Counted from the first letter of the stretch, positions 25,657 to 36,700 are shown. The stretch is 64,000 nt of DNA from Ruegeria atlantica (GCF_013032505.1 NZ_WQCG01000002.1:434001-498000); one strand, 5' to 3'. Translations and numbers: made by a program. The notes: a model not told the origin generated them from the sequence alone.

Positions 25657-26027
25657 CCGCTTTGACCCGAGATCTTGTCGACTCTGTCGGAGATGCCTTC
25701 AACGCCAACGACATCAACGCCGTGATGAAGCATTTCGCCGAGGATGCTACCTTTGACCATGCGGTGGGCCCCGATGAGCATGGCGTTCGGCTTGAAGGTG
25801 CCGCCACGATCCGAGCCGCTTTCTCTGCGCTATTCGAAAAAGTTGAAAAAGTACATTGGGAAACACTGGACTGCGCAATTTCTGGTGACAAAGCCTATTG
25901 CGAATATCGGCGAACTGCGACGCATAAAGATGGCACGAAGGAAGAATTCCTGAGCGTTGACATCCTGACTTACCGCGATGGGATGATCGTCCACAAAGAC
26001 ACGTATTACAAACAACGGACAAGCTGA
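25653..26027 (+). CDS. SnoaL/NTF2-like fold protein
   Basis: 124 residues from the ATG at 25653, coupled by a 4-base overlap. The pattern (VDSVGDAFNANDINAVMKHFAEDATFDHAVG, then IRAAFSALFEKV and VDILTYRDGMIVHKDTYY) is a single cone-like NTF2 barrel of the SnoaL type. Family members are small isomerases, hydrolases or binding proteins. As last gene of the operon it is probably an accessory enzyme of the same catabolic route. Confidence 0.82.
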   Translation: MTALTRDLVDSVGDAFNANDINAVMKHFAEDATFDHAVGPDEHGVRLEGAATIRAAFSALFEKVEKVHWETLDCAISGDKAYCEYRRTATHKDGTKEEFLSVDILTYRDGMIVHKDTYYKQRTS

Positions 26028-26171
26028 TCGGTCGACGCTTAATGCGACCGGACTTTCGGCAGTTTTGTCAGAGGGCCCCGTAGTTTGGACAAGTCTAATC
26101 AAGAGCGGGCTTAGTGAGACAGACGATCAGCTGGAATTTCTCGGGGTCGCTTCACGCCGAGCACGCGTGAC

Positions 26172-27026
26172 TCAAAACCTGATCGGTACAAGTTTTGCTG
26201 TCAACCACAGTGCTGCGATAAGCAGGGCGTAAGTCGAAACAACCCACATCGCAGCGTTTCTAAAGGGTAACCTTTTCATTTCCATGTGACGATGACCTGC
26301 CATTTTGTGGTTATCCTGACCTGCCATCTTGTTTTGTTCCGGTGAAACATGGCCGAGCGCAAACGCCGGGCCATCAGCACCGGGGAGCGTCATGCAGCCG
26401 TGCTTCAGCTGGTTCGCCACCAACCATCGGTTTATCGGAAAAGCGATCACCGCTCCGACAACGGTGGCAAGGCTCATGCGGAACCAGAATTGTGGGGTAA
26501 GAGGGTCATCGGACCCCGGCCAAGCGGCCGCGAGCAGGACCATTGTCGGGATCATTCCTGTCATAACCATGTTCATCGAAACCGTTTCCGCAAAAAACGT
26601 CTTTCGAACGGCTTGTCCGTAGCTTCCGAACATTGGCATCATCATTAACGCCTGGAAGATGAACAAACCGGACACGAAACCGAAGACGTATTCGATCACG
26701 ATATCCCATCCATTTGAAACGTGAAGAAAATGAACCAGCGTTGCAGCAACAATGATGCCCGTGGCATCACCAGCGACGCAATGCATCTCGCTGTTGATAC
26801 CTTGTTTCCAAGTGGCGCGGGTATATTGATCGTGACCTCCTGGGAAAGGGCGACGGCACGCAAGAAGGTAGAAAAACAAGCCAATCGGACCAGTGTACAG
26901 CGTTACAAGAATCCACGCCGCGCGCTGAACCCAACTTGTCACACCGTTGCTGATCGAATCCCAGACGACAAACCCCACGCTGGCACCCGTTAACAGAAAC
27001 CACACGAGCATTGCACCGTTCAACAT
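26172..27026 (-). CDS. DUF4396 membrane protein with Met/His-rich cytoplasmic loop
   Basis: 284 residues with about seven hydrophobic segments. The segment EMHCVAGDATGIIVAATLVH and the Met-rich stretch EYVFGFVSGLFIFQALMMMPMFGSYGQAVRKTFFAETVSMNMVMTGM are features I associate with DUF4396. Near the C-terminus a soluble Met/His-rich loop (NKMAGQDNHKMAGHRHMEMK) precedes the last membrane helix. This composition suggests Cu or other metal binding. Function is not established. It is convergent with the catabolic operon, with 144 bp between the stops. Confidence 0.75.
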   Translation of the reverse strand: MLNGAMLVWFLLTGASVGFVVWDSISNGVTSWVQRAAWILVTLYTGPIGLFFYLLACRRPFPGGHDQYTRATWKQGINSEMHCVAGDATGIIVAATLVHFLHVSNGWDIVIEYVFGFVSGLFIFQALMMMPMFGSYGQAVRKTFFAETVSMNMVMTGMIPTMVLLAAAWPGSDDPLTPQFWFRMSLATVVGAVIAFPINRWLVANQLKHGCMTLPGADGPAFALGHVSPEQNKMAGQDNHKMAGHRHMEMKRLPFRNAAMWVVSTYALLIAALWLTAKLVPIRF

Positions 27027-27106
27027 GTCAGTTCCCTCGGTCTGCTAAAAGATGGCAGTTAACAATTTAATCAATTGATAATGCAGCCGTTTCCATAGGG
27101 AATCCC

Positions 27107-28798
27107 CTATCTGCATCGATTGGGCCGACCATTGTTTCGCGCGACCTGATTACCCCATCGCAAAAGATTGACGTTGCAATCGTCCCGGTCGATCAGAACT
27201 TCGATCAGGCAAAGTCCGTCATGGTCCAAGGCCGTGTTGATAGCATTGTCCAACTCACCTTCAGTTGCTACCTTACATCCCCAAGCTTTGCCCTCCCCGG
27301 CGCTGAACACGTCGATCAAGCCAGCGTAGTCCCAATTCTTGATTGTGTTGTAGGGGCCGTCGTGGATCTCAACTTCGATTGTGTAGCCGCCATTGTTGAT
27401 CAGGAAGATAATCGGCTTCGCGTCGTACCGGATCATGGTCGAGATCTCTTGGGCGGTAAGTTGGAACGAACCGTCTCCGATGCACGAGATCAACCGACGT
27501 TCTTTGTTACCTAAAGCATATCCCAACGATGCGCCAACGGACCAACCAATGGATCCATATTGCATTTGTATCTCAAACCGCGTGCCCTCGGGAAGGTCGA
27601 TCTCCATTCCATTGAACCAGGAATCCCCTGTCTCAACGAGCAGCGTGCTGTCCTCATCCAGCATCTTTTGAACACGTGCAAAGAGTTGGCGAACGGTCAC
27701 TGGTGTGTCAGGTGCATTGGGTTTTGGTAAGCTTTGCTGGGTTTTGACACGTTCGAAAGCCGCCATGGCACCATTGTTGGGTGTCAGCTTGTCAGCCAAT
27801 GCATCCAGAAACTCATCCATTCGGACATTGCTGAAGTGAGTTTCGCCAAACTGAATGGACGTCGGATGCACCTTGACCGCTTTGCCAGGATCAAAACCAA
27901 GTTGGTGACCTGTAGTGGTGTAATCGGTGAAAACAGGTCCGACAAACAACAGCCCATCTGCGGCGTCAACAATTTCCCCGCAGCCCGGGGTGCTTACAGG
28001 TCCCCAGTATATTCCCATGAAATTCGGGTTTGATTCAGTCAGGAAACTCTTGGCATTTGGCATCGATGCCTGTGCGTAATCACAGGCGGCGGCGAGATTG
28101 CGCAACGACCGCTCTGCCTGACCAGCCCGCACTTTGCTTCCTGCGACAATCACGGGCCGCTCTGCCGAATTCAGGAACTCTGATACTTTGGCTACCGCGG
28201 CCGACAGTGTGTTTGGATCGCTGTTTGGCTGTCTTGCAAAACTGCGGGGTACAGGCGCGGACGTAGCCGCACCAGCGATGTTCGAGGCGATTTCAATATA
28301 AACCGGTTTGCGCCGAAGCATTGCAGTGTCTATCGCCCTATCGATTGCGACAGGGGCAAGCGAAGGATGATGGATTGTGACGGCCTCAGCAGTAACACGA
28401 GCAAACATCTCGCGCTGGTAGTCATAATCAACCTCTCCAAGTGTATGATGCAAGTATTCCCATTCGGCCTCAGAATTTGTGTTCGGCCCACCTGAAATCG
28501 CGATCAAAGGGAGGTCCTCGGCATAAGCACCTGCCACTGCATTCAACAGGCTCAAACCGCCGACTGAATAGGTTACGACGACCGCGGACGGACCTCCCGC
28601 GGCACGTGCATACCCGTCTGCCGCATAACCGGCGTTTAGCTCGTTGCAGCAACTGATCATTTGCAGATCTTTATTGCTCAGCAACTCATCCAGCAGCACC
28701 AAGTTATAGTCACCGGGAACGACAAAATAGTTTTTTATTCCAGCCTCTTGCAGTCTTTTTGCCAAATACGATCCGACGGTCCAGTGCTCAGTCGTCAT
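27107..28798 (-). CDS. pdc: Pyruvate decarboxylase (thiamine-diphosphate enzyme)
   Basis: 563 residues from the ATG at 28796-28798 (GGAA eight bases before); the frame opens 13 codons earlier. The sequence follows bacterial pyruvate decarboxylase closely. The N-terminal Asp of VPGDYNLVLLD (Asp30) and Glu53 of CCNELNAGYAADGYARA match the cofactor/substrate residues. A His-His pair lies in YLHHTLGEVDY (His117/His118), and the ThDP motif is GDGSFQLTAQEISTM ... INNGGYTIEVEIHDGPY. It converts pyruvate to acetaldehyde and CO2. Outside Zymomonas, acetic acid bacteria and a few others, true PDC is rare. Indolepyruvate decarboxylase is the main alternative, but the C-terminal IKNWDYAGL segment favours PDC. 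Confidence 0.88.
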   Translation of the reverse strand: MTTEHWTVGSYLAKRLQEAGIKNYFVVPGDYNLVLLDELLSNKDLQMISCCNELNAGYAADGYARAAGGPSAVVVTYSVGGLSLLNAVAGAYAEDLPLIAISGGPNTNSEAEWEYLHHTLGEVDYDYQREMFARVTAEAVTIHHPSLAPVAIDRAIDTAMLRRKPVYIEIASNIAGAATSAPVPRSFARQPNSDPNTLSAAVAKVSEFLNSAERPVIVAGSKVRAGQAERSLRNLAAACDYAQASMPNAKSFLTESNPNFMGIYWGPVSTPGCGEIVDAADGLLFVGPVFTDYTTTGHQLGFDPGKAVKVHPTSIQFGETHFSNVRMDEFLDALADKLTPNNGAMAAFERVKTQQSLPKPNAPDTPVTVRQLFARVQKMLDEDSTLLVETGDSWFNGMEIDLPEGTRFEIQMQYGSIGWSVGASLGYALGNKERRLISCIGDGSFQLTAQEISTMIRYDAKPIIFLINNGGYTIEVEIHDGPYNTIKNWDYAGLIDVFSAGEGKAWGCKVATEGELDNAINTALDHDGLCLIEVLIDRDDCNVNLLRWGNQVARNNGRPNRCR

Positions 28799-29087
28799 GC
28801 CAATGTTCCAATTCAAGTTGTTTAATGAACTGGGCACATCCTATTTGCGAAAACTGGATTTACAAAATCGAGAGAGTTGAGCGCATGTCCGATGCGGGCG
28901 AATTGGAAGCCAAAGACGGTCTCGACCTATGGTGAAACTTCTGGTTTGGGCTTAGTCTTTACGTTCGCAGTTTTTCCCGCCAGTGATTGGTTGCAGCCCA
29001 ACGCAGCCGTGCTCACACAGTAAAAATGCAATATGAAGAGCCGCAACATTGCTGCGAACGTCGAAGCCATAGTTAAGGAGATCTCCC

Positions 29088-29864
29088 ATGCCCAATACAG
29101 CCCTGATCACCGGCGCGTCCTCTGGCATCGGTAGAGAATTTGCACGTTTGCATGCTAGCAAGGGTGGCGATGTGGTAATTACGGCTCGGCGTGAGGAGGA
29201 ATTGACAACGCTCAAAATCGAATTGGAGACCCAACACCAGGTGGCCGTCACTTTGGTTCCGCTAGATCTCGGCGCCAAGGGCGGGGCGGCGGAGCTTTAT
29301 GATACAGTGAACAAGATCGGCATTCAGGTCGATGTCCTGATCAACAACGCAGGCTTTGGTGGGCACGGGAAGTTCATTGAGCGCAAACTGGAGGACGATC
29401 AGGCGATGATCGATCTCAATGTTGATGCGCTCGTAGCTCTCTGCCACATGTTTGGCAGAGACATGGTGGCACGGGGTGGCGGCAAGATCCTCAACGTCTC
29501 GTCAACTGCTGCGCACATGCCTGGGCCGTTACAAGCCACGTATTTTGCCACAAAGGCCTTCGTTTCCAGCTTTAGTCAAGCACTTGCGGAAGAAATGAAG
29601 GACGACCGAGTGACGGTGACAGCGTTGGAACCCGGCTATGTTGAGACGGGCTTTGCCGATACTGCGGATTTGGGCGGAACTGGTCTAGTCGATCAAAAAG
29701 GAAGGTCGGCAACCGAAACCGCCAAGATTGGCTATGACGCAATGCTTGAAGGCAAGTTGACCGTGATAAATGAAGGTCGGCTGAACTTTATATTGAACTG
29801 GGTTTTGCCCCTATTTCCACAGAAGGCCAAACTTTCGATGGTCCGAAAGATGCAAGAGAAGTAG
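29088..29864 (+). CDS. Short-chain dehydrogenase/reductase (SDR)
   Basis: 258 residues with AAGGAGA before the ATG. A classical SDR: cofactor motif TGASSGIG (residues 8-15), an Arg pair after strand 2 (ITARREEEL, favouring NADP), NNAG motif INNAGFGG, catalytic Ser in VSSTAAHM and YxxxK in YFATKAF. It reduces or oxidises a carbonyl or alcohol. It is divergent from the pyruvate decarboxylase gene; a role in disposing of an aldehyde is possible but not shown. Confidence 0.9.
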   Translation: MPNTALITGASSGIGREFARLHASKGGDVVITARREEELTTLKIELETQHQVAVTLVPLDLGAKGGAAELYDTVNKIGIQVDVLINNAGFGGHGKFIERKLEDDQAMIDLNVDALVALCHMFGRDMVARGGGKILNVSSTAAHMPGPLQATYFATKAFVSSFSQALAEEMKDDRVTVTALEPGYVETGFADTADLGGTGLVDQKGRSATETAKIGYDAMLEGKLTVINEGRLNFILNWVLPLFPQKAKLSMVRKMQEK

Positions 29865-30036
29865 GTCAATACGCGCAAATGTTTTTTGGATCCAGGCAAG
29901 GTTATTTTTCCGTACTTTCCGATAAGTCATGGCAAGCCACGTTTGGGCGACGGGAAAGTGTTGAACGGCACTACCTTCATCAATCGCAATTGATTGAGAT
30001 GGTCGGGCGCTGCAAGGGAGTACCGCCTTTCCAAGA

Positions 30037-30310
30037 CTCCCTAAGACCGTTTGCAACGTTGGTGCGACAAGGGGATGTTTACCCGGATCATGGAAGGGCT
30101 GGTCGGCGAGCATTCTGAACACAAGGCGTTCATGATCGACGCAATCTAGCTAAAGGCACATCGCGCAGCCTCACGCCCGCGGCTGAAAAAGGGGGCGGAC
30201 GACTGTTTGGACACGCCAAGGGTGGCATGAACACCAAGTTGCACGCTGCAATGGACGCCTCCGGCCGTGTCCTCTGATTTTTCATAACCGCCGGCCCGGT
30301 CAGTGCTACA
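30037..30310 (+). pseudogene. Decayed IS5-family transposase fragment
   Basis: Two overlapping frames encode pieces of an IS5-family transposase. The first reads KTVCN then RWCDKGMFTRIMEGLV, and FMIDAI-stop-LKAHRAASR, with a TAG at 30147-30149 replacing the usual Tyr. The second reads GRLFGHAKGGMNTKLHAAMDASGRVL, then a TGA at 30275-30277, then FFITAGPVS. The gene is therefore broken by a frameshift and two stops, and it is cut off a few bases before the ppc stop codon. No terminal inverted repeats were recognised. Confidence 0.8.
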
Positions 30311-30313
30311 GGA

Positions 30314-32995
30314 TTATCCGGTCCAGCCAAGACCAGCGGAAATGGCATTCATGGATTGCAACAGGGGAACAGGAACAGATCCTGCGTACGGTTCGTTTCG
30401 CAACTGTTGCAGCAGTCGAACTTGCAGCGTGTGAATGCGGGCTAGTTCAACCTGCTTGCGTTCGAAGCGTTCGCGAAGGCGAGGGAACCGTTGACCGATG
30501 GTTTGACCGCCGGTCAGAAACTGCACAGCGCCACAGGCAATATCGTATTCAGAATTGATTGCACGTAAGATGCGTTGACGGGTCTCTTCATCATGGACCA
30601 ACTCGCTGTACTGCGTGGCGATACCCATATCCGCCTGATAGAGCGACTTCTCTATTTCATCGACAGCAAGACGGAATAGGCGGGAATGCTGAAACATGTC
30701 CTGCAGAACTTCGTCGCCGCGCGCGCCGCGAAATTTGCGGAAGCTTGCCATTGCGGCCCCGAATCCGTACCAGCCTGTGATCAGGTGCCGGTTCTGTGAC
30801 CAGGCAAAGACCCATGGAATGGCACGGAGGTCATCCAGACTGGCGGCACCAAAGCGGCGTGCAGGGCGGGATCCGATTTTCAGGCGAGCAAGTTCCTCAA
30901 CTGGGCTGGCCTGTTGGAAATAGTCAAGAAAACCCGGCATCTGCAGAAGCGAGACATAAGCTGTCTGTGACAGTTCTGACAAGGCATCCAACGCGTCGTC
31001 AAATTCGGGCCGGGTCGTGATTTCGCTGGGGTTGGCGGTATGTCGCAGCGTGCTTGAGAGCAGCAATTCAAGGTGCGCAGCAGCTGTGCCGCGGTTGGCA
31101 TATTTTGTCGAAACAACCTCGCCCTGTTCGGTTACGCGCAAGCGTCCGGCAATTGTTCCGCTGGGTTGCGCGGCGATGGCGCGTCCGGTGGGTGCTCCGC
31201 CGCGGCTGACGGAACCGCCTCGCCCGTGGAAAAAAGTTGCCTTGAAACCCTGAGAGGCCAACGCTGAGACTACCCTGCGTTGCGCGCGCTCCAACTCCCA
31301 AGTTGAACAGAAATAGCCGCCATCCTTGCCGCTGTCCGAATACCCAAGCATCACCTCGATCACCTTACCGTCTGACTTAAGGCTGCGGCGGGCAAGCGGA
31401 ACATCCAGAACGTCCAACAGGATCGCCGGAGCATTTCGCAGATCGGCTATCGTCTCGAACAGTGGGACCACTGAAATATCCAGAGTTTCAGACCCGAACC
31501 CGCCATATCTGGCCAGAAGATAGACGCCGAGAATATCGTCGGCAGAACGGGTCATGGACAGGATGAATGGTCCGATCGCTTTGGGATCTGGTCCGGTACG
31601 GATGCTATACATCAACGCCAAAAGAGCGAGCAGTTCCTGCGCCTGATCACTTAACGCGTCGCGGTTTTGATAGGGCAGGTTCTGATCTGCCAATTCGGCC
31701 CGCAAACGACCAGACCATTCAGGCGTGCCATATTCGGGAGCCTGCCCGGATTGCGACCAGATTTCGGCCAGCACATCGGTTGTAACGGTCGAGTTTTGTC
31801 GGATATCCAAGGTTGCCGTTCGGAATCCGAAAACCGACGCGGCCCGACGCAGAGGTCGAATGTGCCTTCGCGCCAGTATATCGGCATTGACCGCGCATAA
31901 TGCAGCATCAAGCGCGTCAAGATCGCTTACGAATTGCGAGATGTGATCATAGCCGCCAACTGTTAGTCGATGGCGGATTGCATTGAGAGCTTGCCGGAAC
32001 GGTTCGTTTCGATTGCGATCATCGTCCGGAGACCGATCGACTATTTCTTGTAAACGCGCCCTGTCGGGCTCGGGTAGCGGCAGTATGAGTGCACTGATAC
32101 TTAACCTGCTTGCAGCTTGATCAAGTGCCTGACGATAGAGACCTAGAACCGTTTCACGTCCTCGTCTCAGTGCAAACGCGGTCATCTCGGTTGTGACATT
32201 CGGATTGCCGTCCCGATCACCTCCGATCCAGCTGTGAAAGCGGATATCGGGAGTTTCACTAAGGCTCTGACCTAACACTTGCAGGCAAGCCTGATCGAAC
32301 CGATCCATGACTTGCGGGACGGCATCAAAGATAGCATCACGGAAGAATTGCAATCCCCATTCGATTTCGTCGTGCAGGCTTGGGCGTGACAGGCGAAGCT
32401 CGCCTGTCAACCACAACAGATCAATCTCACCTTCCAGACTATTCAGCAATTCGGCACGTTCGGTCGGGGTCCAGCGCTGCGTTTCCAGACTGACAAGGTT
32501 GCGGTAAATCCGTCGGTGAATTTCCAGAACAGTGACCCGCTTGGCCTCGGTCGGATGCGCGGTCAGTGTGGGACCAACGCTCAAGCTGTCAGTCAGCTTT
32601 TTCGTTTGGGTATTCGTCAGGGAAAGGTCCGACAACACCTCTGCAAATCCGCCTTCTACCGCCTCGGCCCCGCTTTGGGTCTCTGTCAGACGGCGGTCGC
32701 GAACTTCAGCGTTTTCATCGATGATGCGCAATAGTTGGAACCAGATCGAAAGAGCTTGCAGATGTGGTATCGCTTCGGGTCCGGTGGGGATGGATTGCAG
32801 CGGCAAGGTCTCGGCCCATGTCGCCACATGTGGTGCCCGTTTCAGCAGAATGTTTCGCCACAACGACCGCAATTCCAGACGCAGCCCCTCGGCATAGTTC
32901 GAAGGGTCCGGGGTGGACTGAGTATTGCTGACCAATCCCGTACCTGCTGCTAGGGTTTCGGGGGTATCAAGAAGAGGGGAAGTCTGAAATGTCAT
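30314..32995 (-). CDS. ppc: Phosphoenolpyruvate carboxylase
   Basis: 893 residues, the normal length. Key motifs are present: TAHPTEAKR with the catalytic His, VMLGYSDSGKDGGY with the Lys, and FHGRGGSVSRGGAPTGRAI with the catalytic Arg and Gly-rich loop. Also present are QNRHLITGWYG and the C-terminal MNAISAGLGWTG (usually ending in -NTG). It makes oxaloacetate from PEP and bicarbonate, replenishing the TCA cycle. The window also encodes malic enzyme and pyruvate decarboxylase, which act on the same C3/C4 node. It stands alone, followed by the transposase remnant. Confidence 0.95.
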   Translation of the reverse strand: MTFQTSPLLDTPETLAAGTGLVSNTQSTPDPSNYAEGLRLELRSLWRNILLKRAPHVATWAETLPLQSIPTGPEAIPHLQALSIWFQLLRIIDENAEVRDRRLTETQSGAEAVEGGFAEVLSDLSLTNTQTKKLTDSLSVGPTLTAHPTEAKRVTVLEIHRRIYRNLVSLETQRWTPTERAELLNSLEGEIDLLWLTGELRLSRPSLHDEIEWGLQFFRDAIFDAVPQVMDRFDQACLQVLGQSLSETPDIRFHSWIGGDRDGNPNVTTEMTAFALRRGRETVLGLYRQALDQAASRLSISALILPLPEPDRARLQEIVDRSPDDDRNRNEPFRQALNAIRHRLTVGGYDHISQFVSDLDALDAALCAVNADILARRHIRPLRRAASVFGFRTATLDIRQNSTVTTDVLAEIWSQSGQAPEYGTPEWSGRLRAELADQNLPYQNRDALSDQAQELLALLALMYSIRTGPDPKAIGPFILSMTRSADDILGVYLLARYGGFGSETLDISVVPLFETIADLRNAPAILLDVLDVPLARRSLKSDGKVIEVMLGYSDSGKDGGYFCSTWELERAQRRVVSALASQGFKATFFHGRGGSVSRGGAPTGRAIAAQPSGTIAGRLRVTEQGEVVSTKYANRGTAAAHLELLLSSTLRHTANPSEITTRPEFDDALDALSELSQTAYVSLLQMPGFLDYFQQASPVEELARLKIGSRPARRFGAASLDDLRAIPWVFAWSQNRHLITGWYGFGAAMASFRKFRGARGDEVLQDMFQHSRLFRLAVDEIEKSLYQADMGIATQYSELVHDEETRQRILRAINSEYDIACGAVQFLTGGQTIGQRFPRLRERFERKQVELARIHTLQVRLLQQLRNEPYAGSVPVPLLQSMNAISAGLGWTG

Positions 32996-33751
32996 CTGTT
33001 AACGTCCTCGGATGTGGACTGGTCACCAATGCCCGTTATGTTGCATTGGTGACAAGGAAACGCGGACCTGCCTCTTGACGCAACGTAGTTTACTACTGCT
33101 TTAGCATGTCTATTTGGGTGGGTTTTTAACTATCTTTTTAGGTCGATATACCAAAGTATACCATTGTAGTTCCTACCCAATTGGGTGGATTTTTTAAGAA
33201 ACTGGGTGAATGTCAGATGGTTGAAACTCAACGGGACCCGACCGACGTCATGTTGGTGGCCTAACTCGTTAGCACGGCGCGATCGTTTGCAAATGTCGCA
33301 CAGATCAAGTGGTATTTTGGAACCAAGAGCATCGGGTGATAACCAGCTGGGTGAAGCAGCCGGTACATCCCAACACCGGACCTGCGATCCGCGAACAAGA
33401 TTCTGCGTACTGAGCTTGCAATTTAGACCTTCGCTGTCGGCGAAAATCCACGGTGGCTAGAATTGACAACTCTCGGGACGGTGCATCCGAACACAATAAG
33501 GGAACCTTTCAGCCATAATATACCTGACACTTGTGCTGAACTGCAGTTGGTCTCGCTTGGTTAATGCCGTGCGAGGCATGAGTGACTGGCAGCCAAACCA
33601 GACTTGCGCGAATGTGTTTTGCATCGCGTCATATTCATTTGGTCACGTTTGCTAAAATACTATGGGCAAAGCCACCGGTGCTCGTGATGCAATTAAATCT
33701 GCTTTTCGAAAGCCACACGGAAGCACTGTGGTGATCCCGTGTGGCCTTACT
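32996..33751. other. Gene-free interval, about 750 bp
   Basis: No supported gene. The segment next to ppc (33085-33185) is AT-rich and carries GTATACC/GGTATAC-like short repeats and two GGGTGG blocks, and should contain the ppc promoter. The rest has no coding character in any frame. Confidence 0.4.
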
Positions 33752-36700
33752 TTATGCAATCATGTTCTGGTCGATCACTTCGAACGAAAACTCGTCTACT
33801 GAAAACATGGTGTCATTTATTGCTGACAGCTCGACTTCATCGAAGGTCGTGCGCCCCAGCGATCCCGAGAAATCCCCGTCGTCTGCATCCGCCACCATGG
33901 TGCCGACAAGGACCCCATCATCATAGAAGGCAACTTCGACTTCACCGGTGCCTTGACTGTCGCCAAAGCTAAAGATGAACTCCACAGCTTCCAGGTCCGT
34001 GTCCTCCAACGCAATTCTGAGGCTTTCATCCCCGTCGACCAATGCGGCATCTCGGTGGAACAACGCGTCGTCGAATGAGAACACGCCAATCGCGCCATGC
34101 TTGATCGTAACCAGTTCCAAATTGGTAGGATCGATCGCATCCACCTTGATACCCACATCCGAAAACGTCAGGCTGTTCCGAACCGGACCAAGCTTGTCGA
34201 CATCTACAACTTCGCCATCGATGCTTTCAAAGGCTTTGGTTGTGAACCAGCGGCCCGCTTCGAACTCAACCGCCAAATTCTGGGTCTGAGGTATGAACAG
34301 ACTTGCCACCATGGGATCGTGATCCGAGGCGCGCCCGCTGGTTGCGGCGAACTCCGAATTGACGTGGACGATATCAACCAATGCCCCGGAATGCAGATCC
34401 TCGGACACGAGAATATGGTCCAACGACTGGCTGTTGCCCTGAAACTCAAAGCTATAACGTTCGTCTTCCGGAATATCGTTTGTTAGGTTGACGAGGTCGG
34501 TATTGGCCTCAAGGTCAGCTACGGGTGAGACAAATTCAAACTCGTTGAAGTCACCCAACACAACAGCATTGGCACCATCACCCAGCCCGTTGACGAAATC
34601 CTGAACGGCCTGGCTCTGGGCTTGGCGCTCATCCAGACTGCCGTTCACATCAACGTCTTCTTGGCGAGCGGCAAAGTCCTGTTCGGTTCCCAGAATAGGC
34701 GCAGAACCACCTTTGGACGAAAAGTGATTGTTGACCACCGTGACGGTTTCACCGTTGAATACGAAATCAGCGACCAGAGGCAGACGTGCCCCTTCAAAGG
34801 CTTCGCCTTCACCTTGCCCTCCTATGGTCTGCACGGATCCTTCCACTAACGAGACACGATCAGGGTTGTATAGAAAGGCCGTGCGGATATTGCCGCCGGG
34901 CTGTCCGCCGGATGTGCCATCCCCAATAAAGGTGTTGTCAATCACCTCATAAGCCGGACCACCCGCTGCCAGGATTGCTGCCGCCAGTTCCGCCAGGGTT
35001 TCGGATGCCGAGACGGTTCCGTCATTGTCCGAGCCCGAGTTGTCCTGCACCTCTTGCAGACCAATGATGTCAGGGCTGTTGAGGTTGTTGGCTATCTGCT
35101 CGGCAATGGCCGCAAACCGGCCGTCGGCAACGTCCTGATCGCCGTCACCGTCATTCGGATCGAGGTTAAGTACGTTGTATGTGGCAATAGTCAATTCGTT
35201 GGTGGAACCGGCCAGCGTCGTCGTTTCCCGCTCCAACCCGGCTGATCGGATATTCGGTGTAAAGTCCTCAGTTGGTAGGATTTCGAAGTTTCCGAAACTA
35301 TAGCCAACCACACCTGTGACGTCGCCAAGATGATCACCGGCATTCACGGTCGGATAATCAAAGTCGAAAATGCCGCTGTCTTCGTCGATCTGGATTTTTT
35401 CCGGATTGAAGTCATCTGGTGAGATATTGAGTGTTCCACGCTCAGAAAGACCGGTTGCGCCACTGCCCTGATCGGCCACTGCAAATATTTCGCCAAACCG
35501 GCTGGTTCCGCTGACGGCTTGCAGATCGGTGGCGGTCACACGCATCCCCTCCAGACTTTCGAAGAAATCGATACCGTCCTGGTTTGGATCGAATGAGGCA
35601 AACGCATCGTCGTCGATGCTTTGATTGGGAACAGATCGATCACCCGGGTCATTGCCAATCAAAACCGCCTCGGGCAAATCATTTCCCGATGATTGCACTT
35701 CAATGTCAAAAACGTTGGTCAGTTGCGTGGTCGGTAAATTGCCGCTGCCTGTTCCGCCGGGAAAGAATTCGGCAACGGTACCGCCCACGGAAATGGCGTC
35801 ACCCACGGTGACGGTCGGGCTTGATCCGGTGAACACGAAAATCGCATCCGACGTCGCATCGTTCCCATCGCCATCCGGATCTTGCAGATAGAACCCGTTG
35901 GAATCTACAGCGGTGACAATGCCGCTGGTTGAAACCATATCGCCCAGAATGTTCGAAGTTCCAGCTGGCAAATCGTCGAAGAATTCGGCAACCGTTTGTC
36001 CATCTGCCAGAACAAATTCAGACACATGGCCTGCGCCCTGGATTTCATAGATCGACACAATTTCGATGTCGCTGGCTGAGATGGACACCTCGACAACAGG
36101 GGCCAGAATGCCGTCGAAGGCTGGATCGCTCGAGGTTACCGTATGCTGAATGTCGACAACCTCGGCCGCTTCGGGCAGATCGTCGTCAACAGCGGCGACC
36201 GCGACTTGTTGAGGCTGGTCGAAGTTTGACGCGTCAAACACCAGTTCGGTTGGCACAGCATCAAGATCAGCCCCTGCGGCTATGGTGATTGTGACCGGCT
36301 GATCGGGCGCTACGGACAACGTGACTTCATATGTATCCGCCATGCCACCTTCATCGGCGGCAAGATCCAGATCGTTTATGATGACCGATGGCAAGGGGGC
36401 AGTATCTGAGACTGTGAACCCCGCTGGTTCGACATCGTCAATCCTGGTATTGCTGGTTGTCCAGTTGGCGGGATCGTTGATGGCTGCCTGTAGCTCGGCC
36501 TTTGTACCGGTAAGCGGGCCTTTATAAACGCCGTTGTCGATTTCGGTGAGGGCAATTGCGCTGGTTCCGACGGTCAGTCCCGAGGGCAGCGCAGATGTAT
36601 TCGACGATGTTGCGTCCGACTCAAACCCGTCCCCATTGAAATGAACCGACGCGACAAAACTGGGTGTTTCGTCGTCACCCTGATACGCGTGGATCTGGTC

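Noticed and set aside
26030..26060. Inverted repeat CGGTCG-N10-CGACCG after the SnoaL gene
   Set aside because: Stem of 6 bases, long loop and no T-run; too weak to call a terminator.
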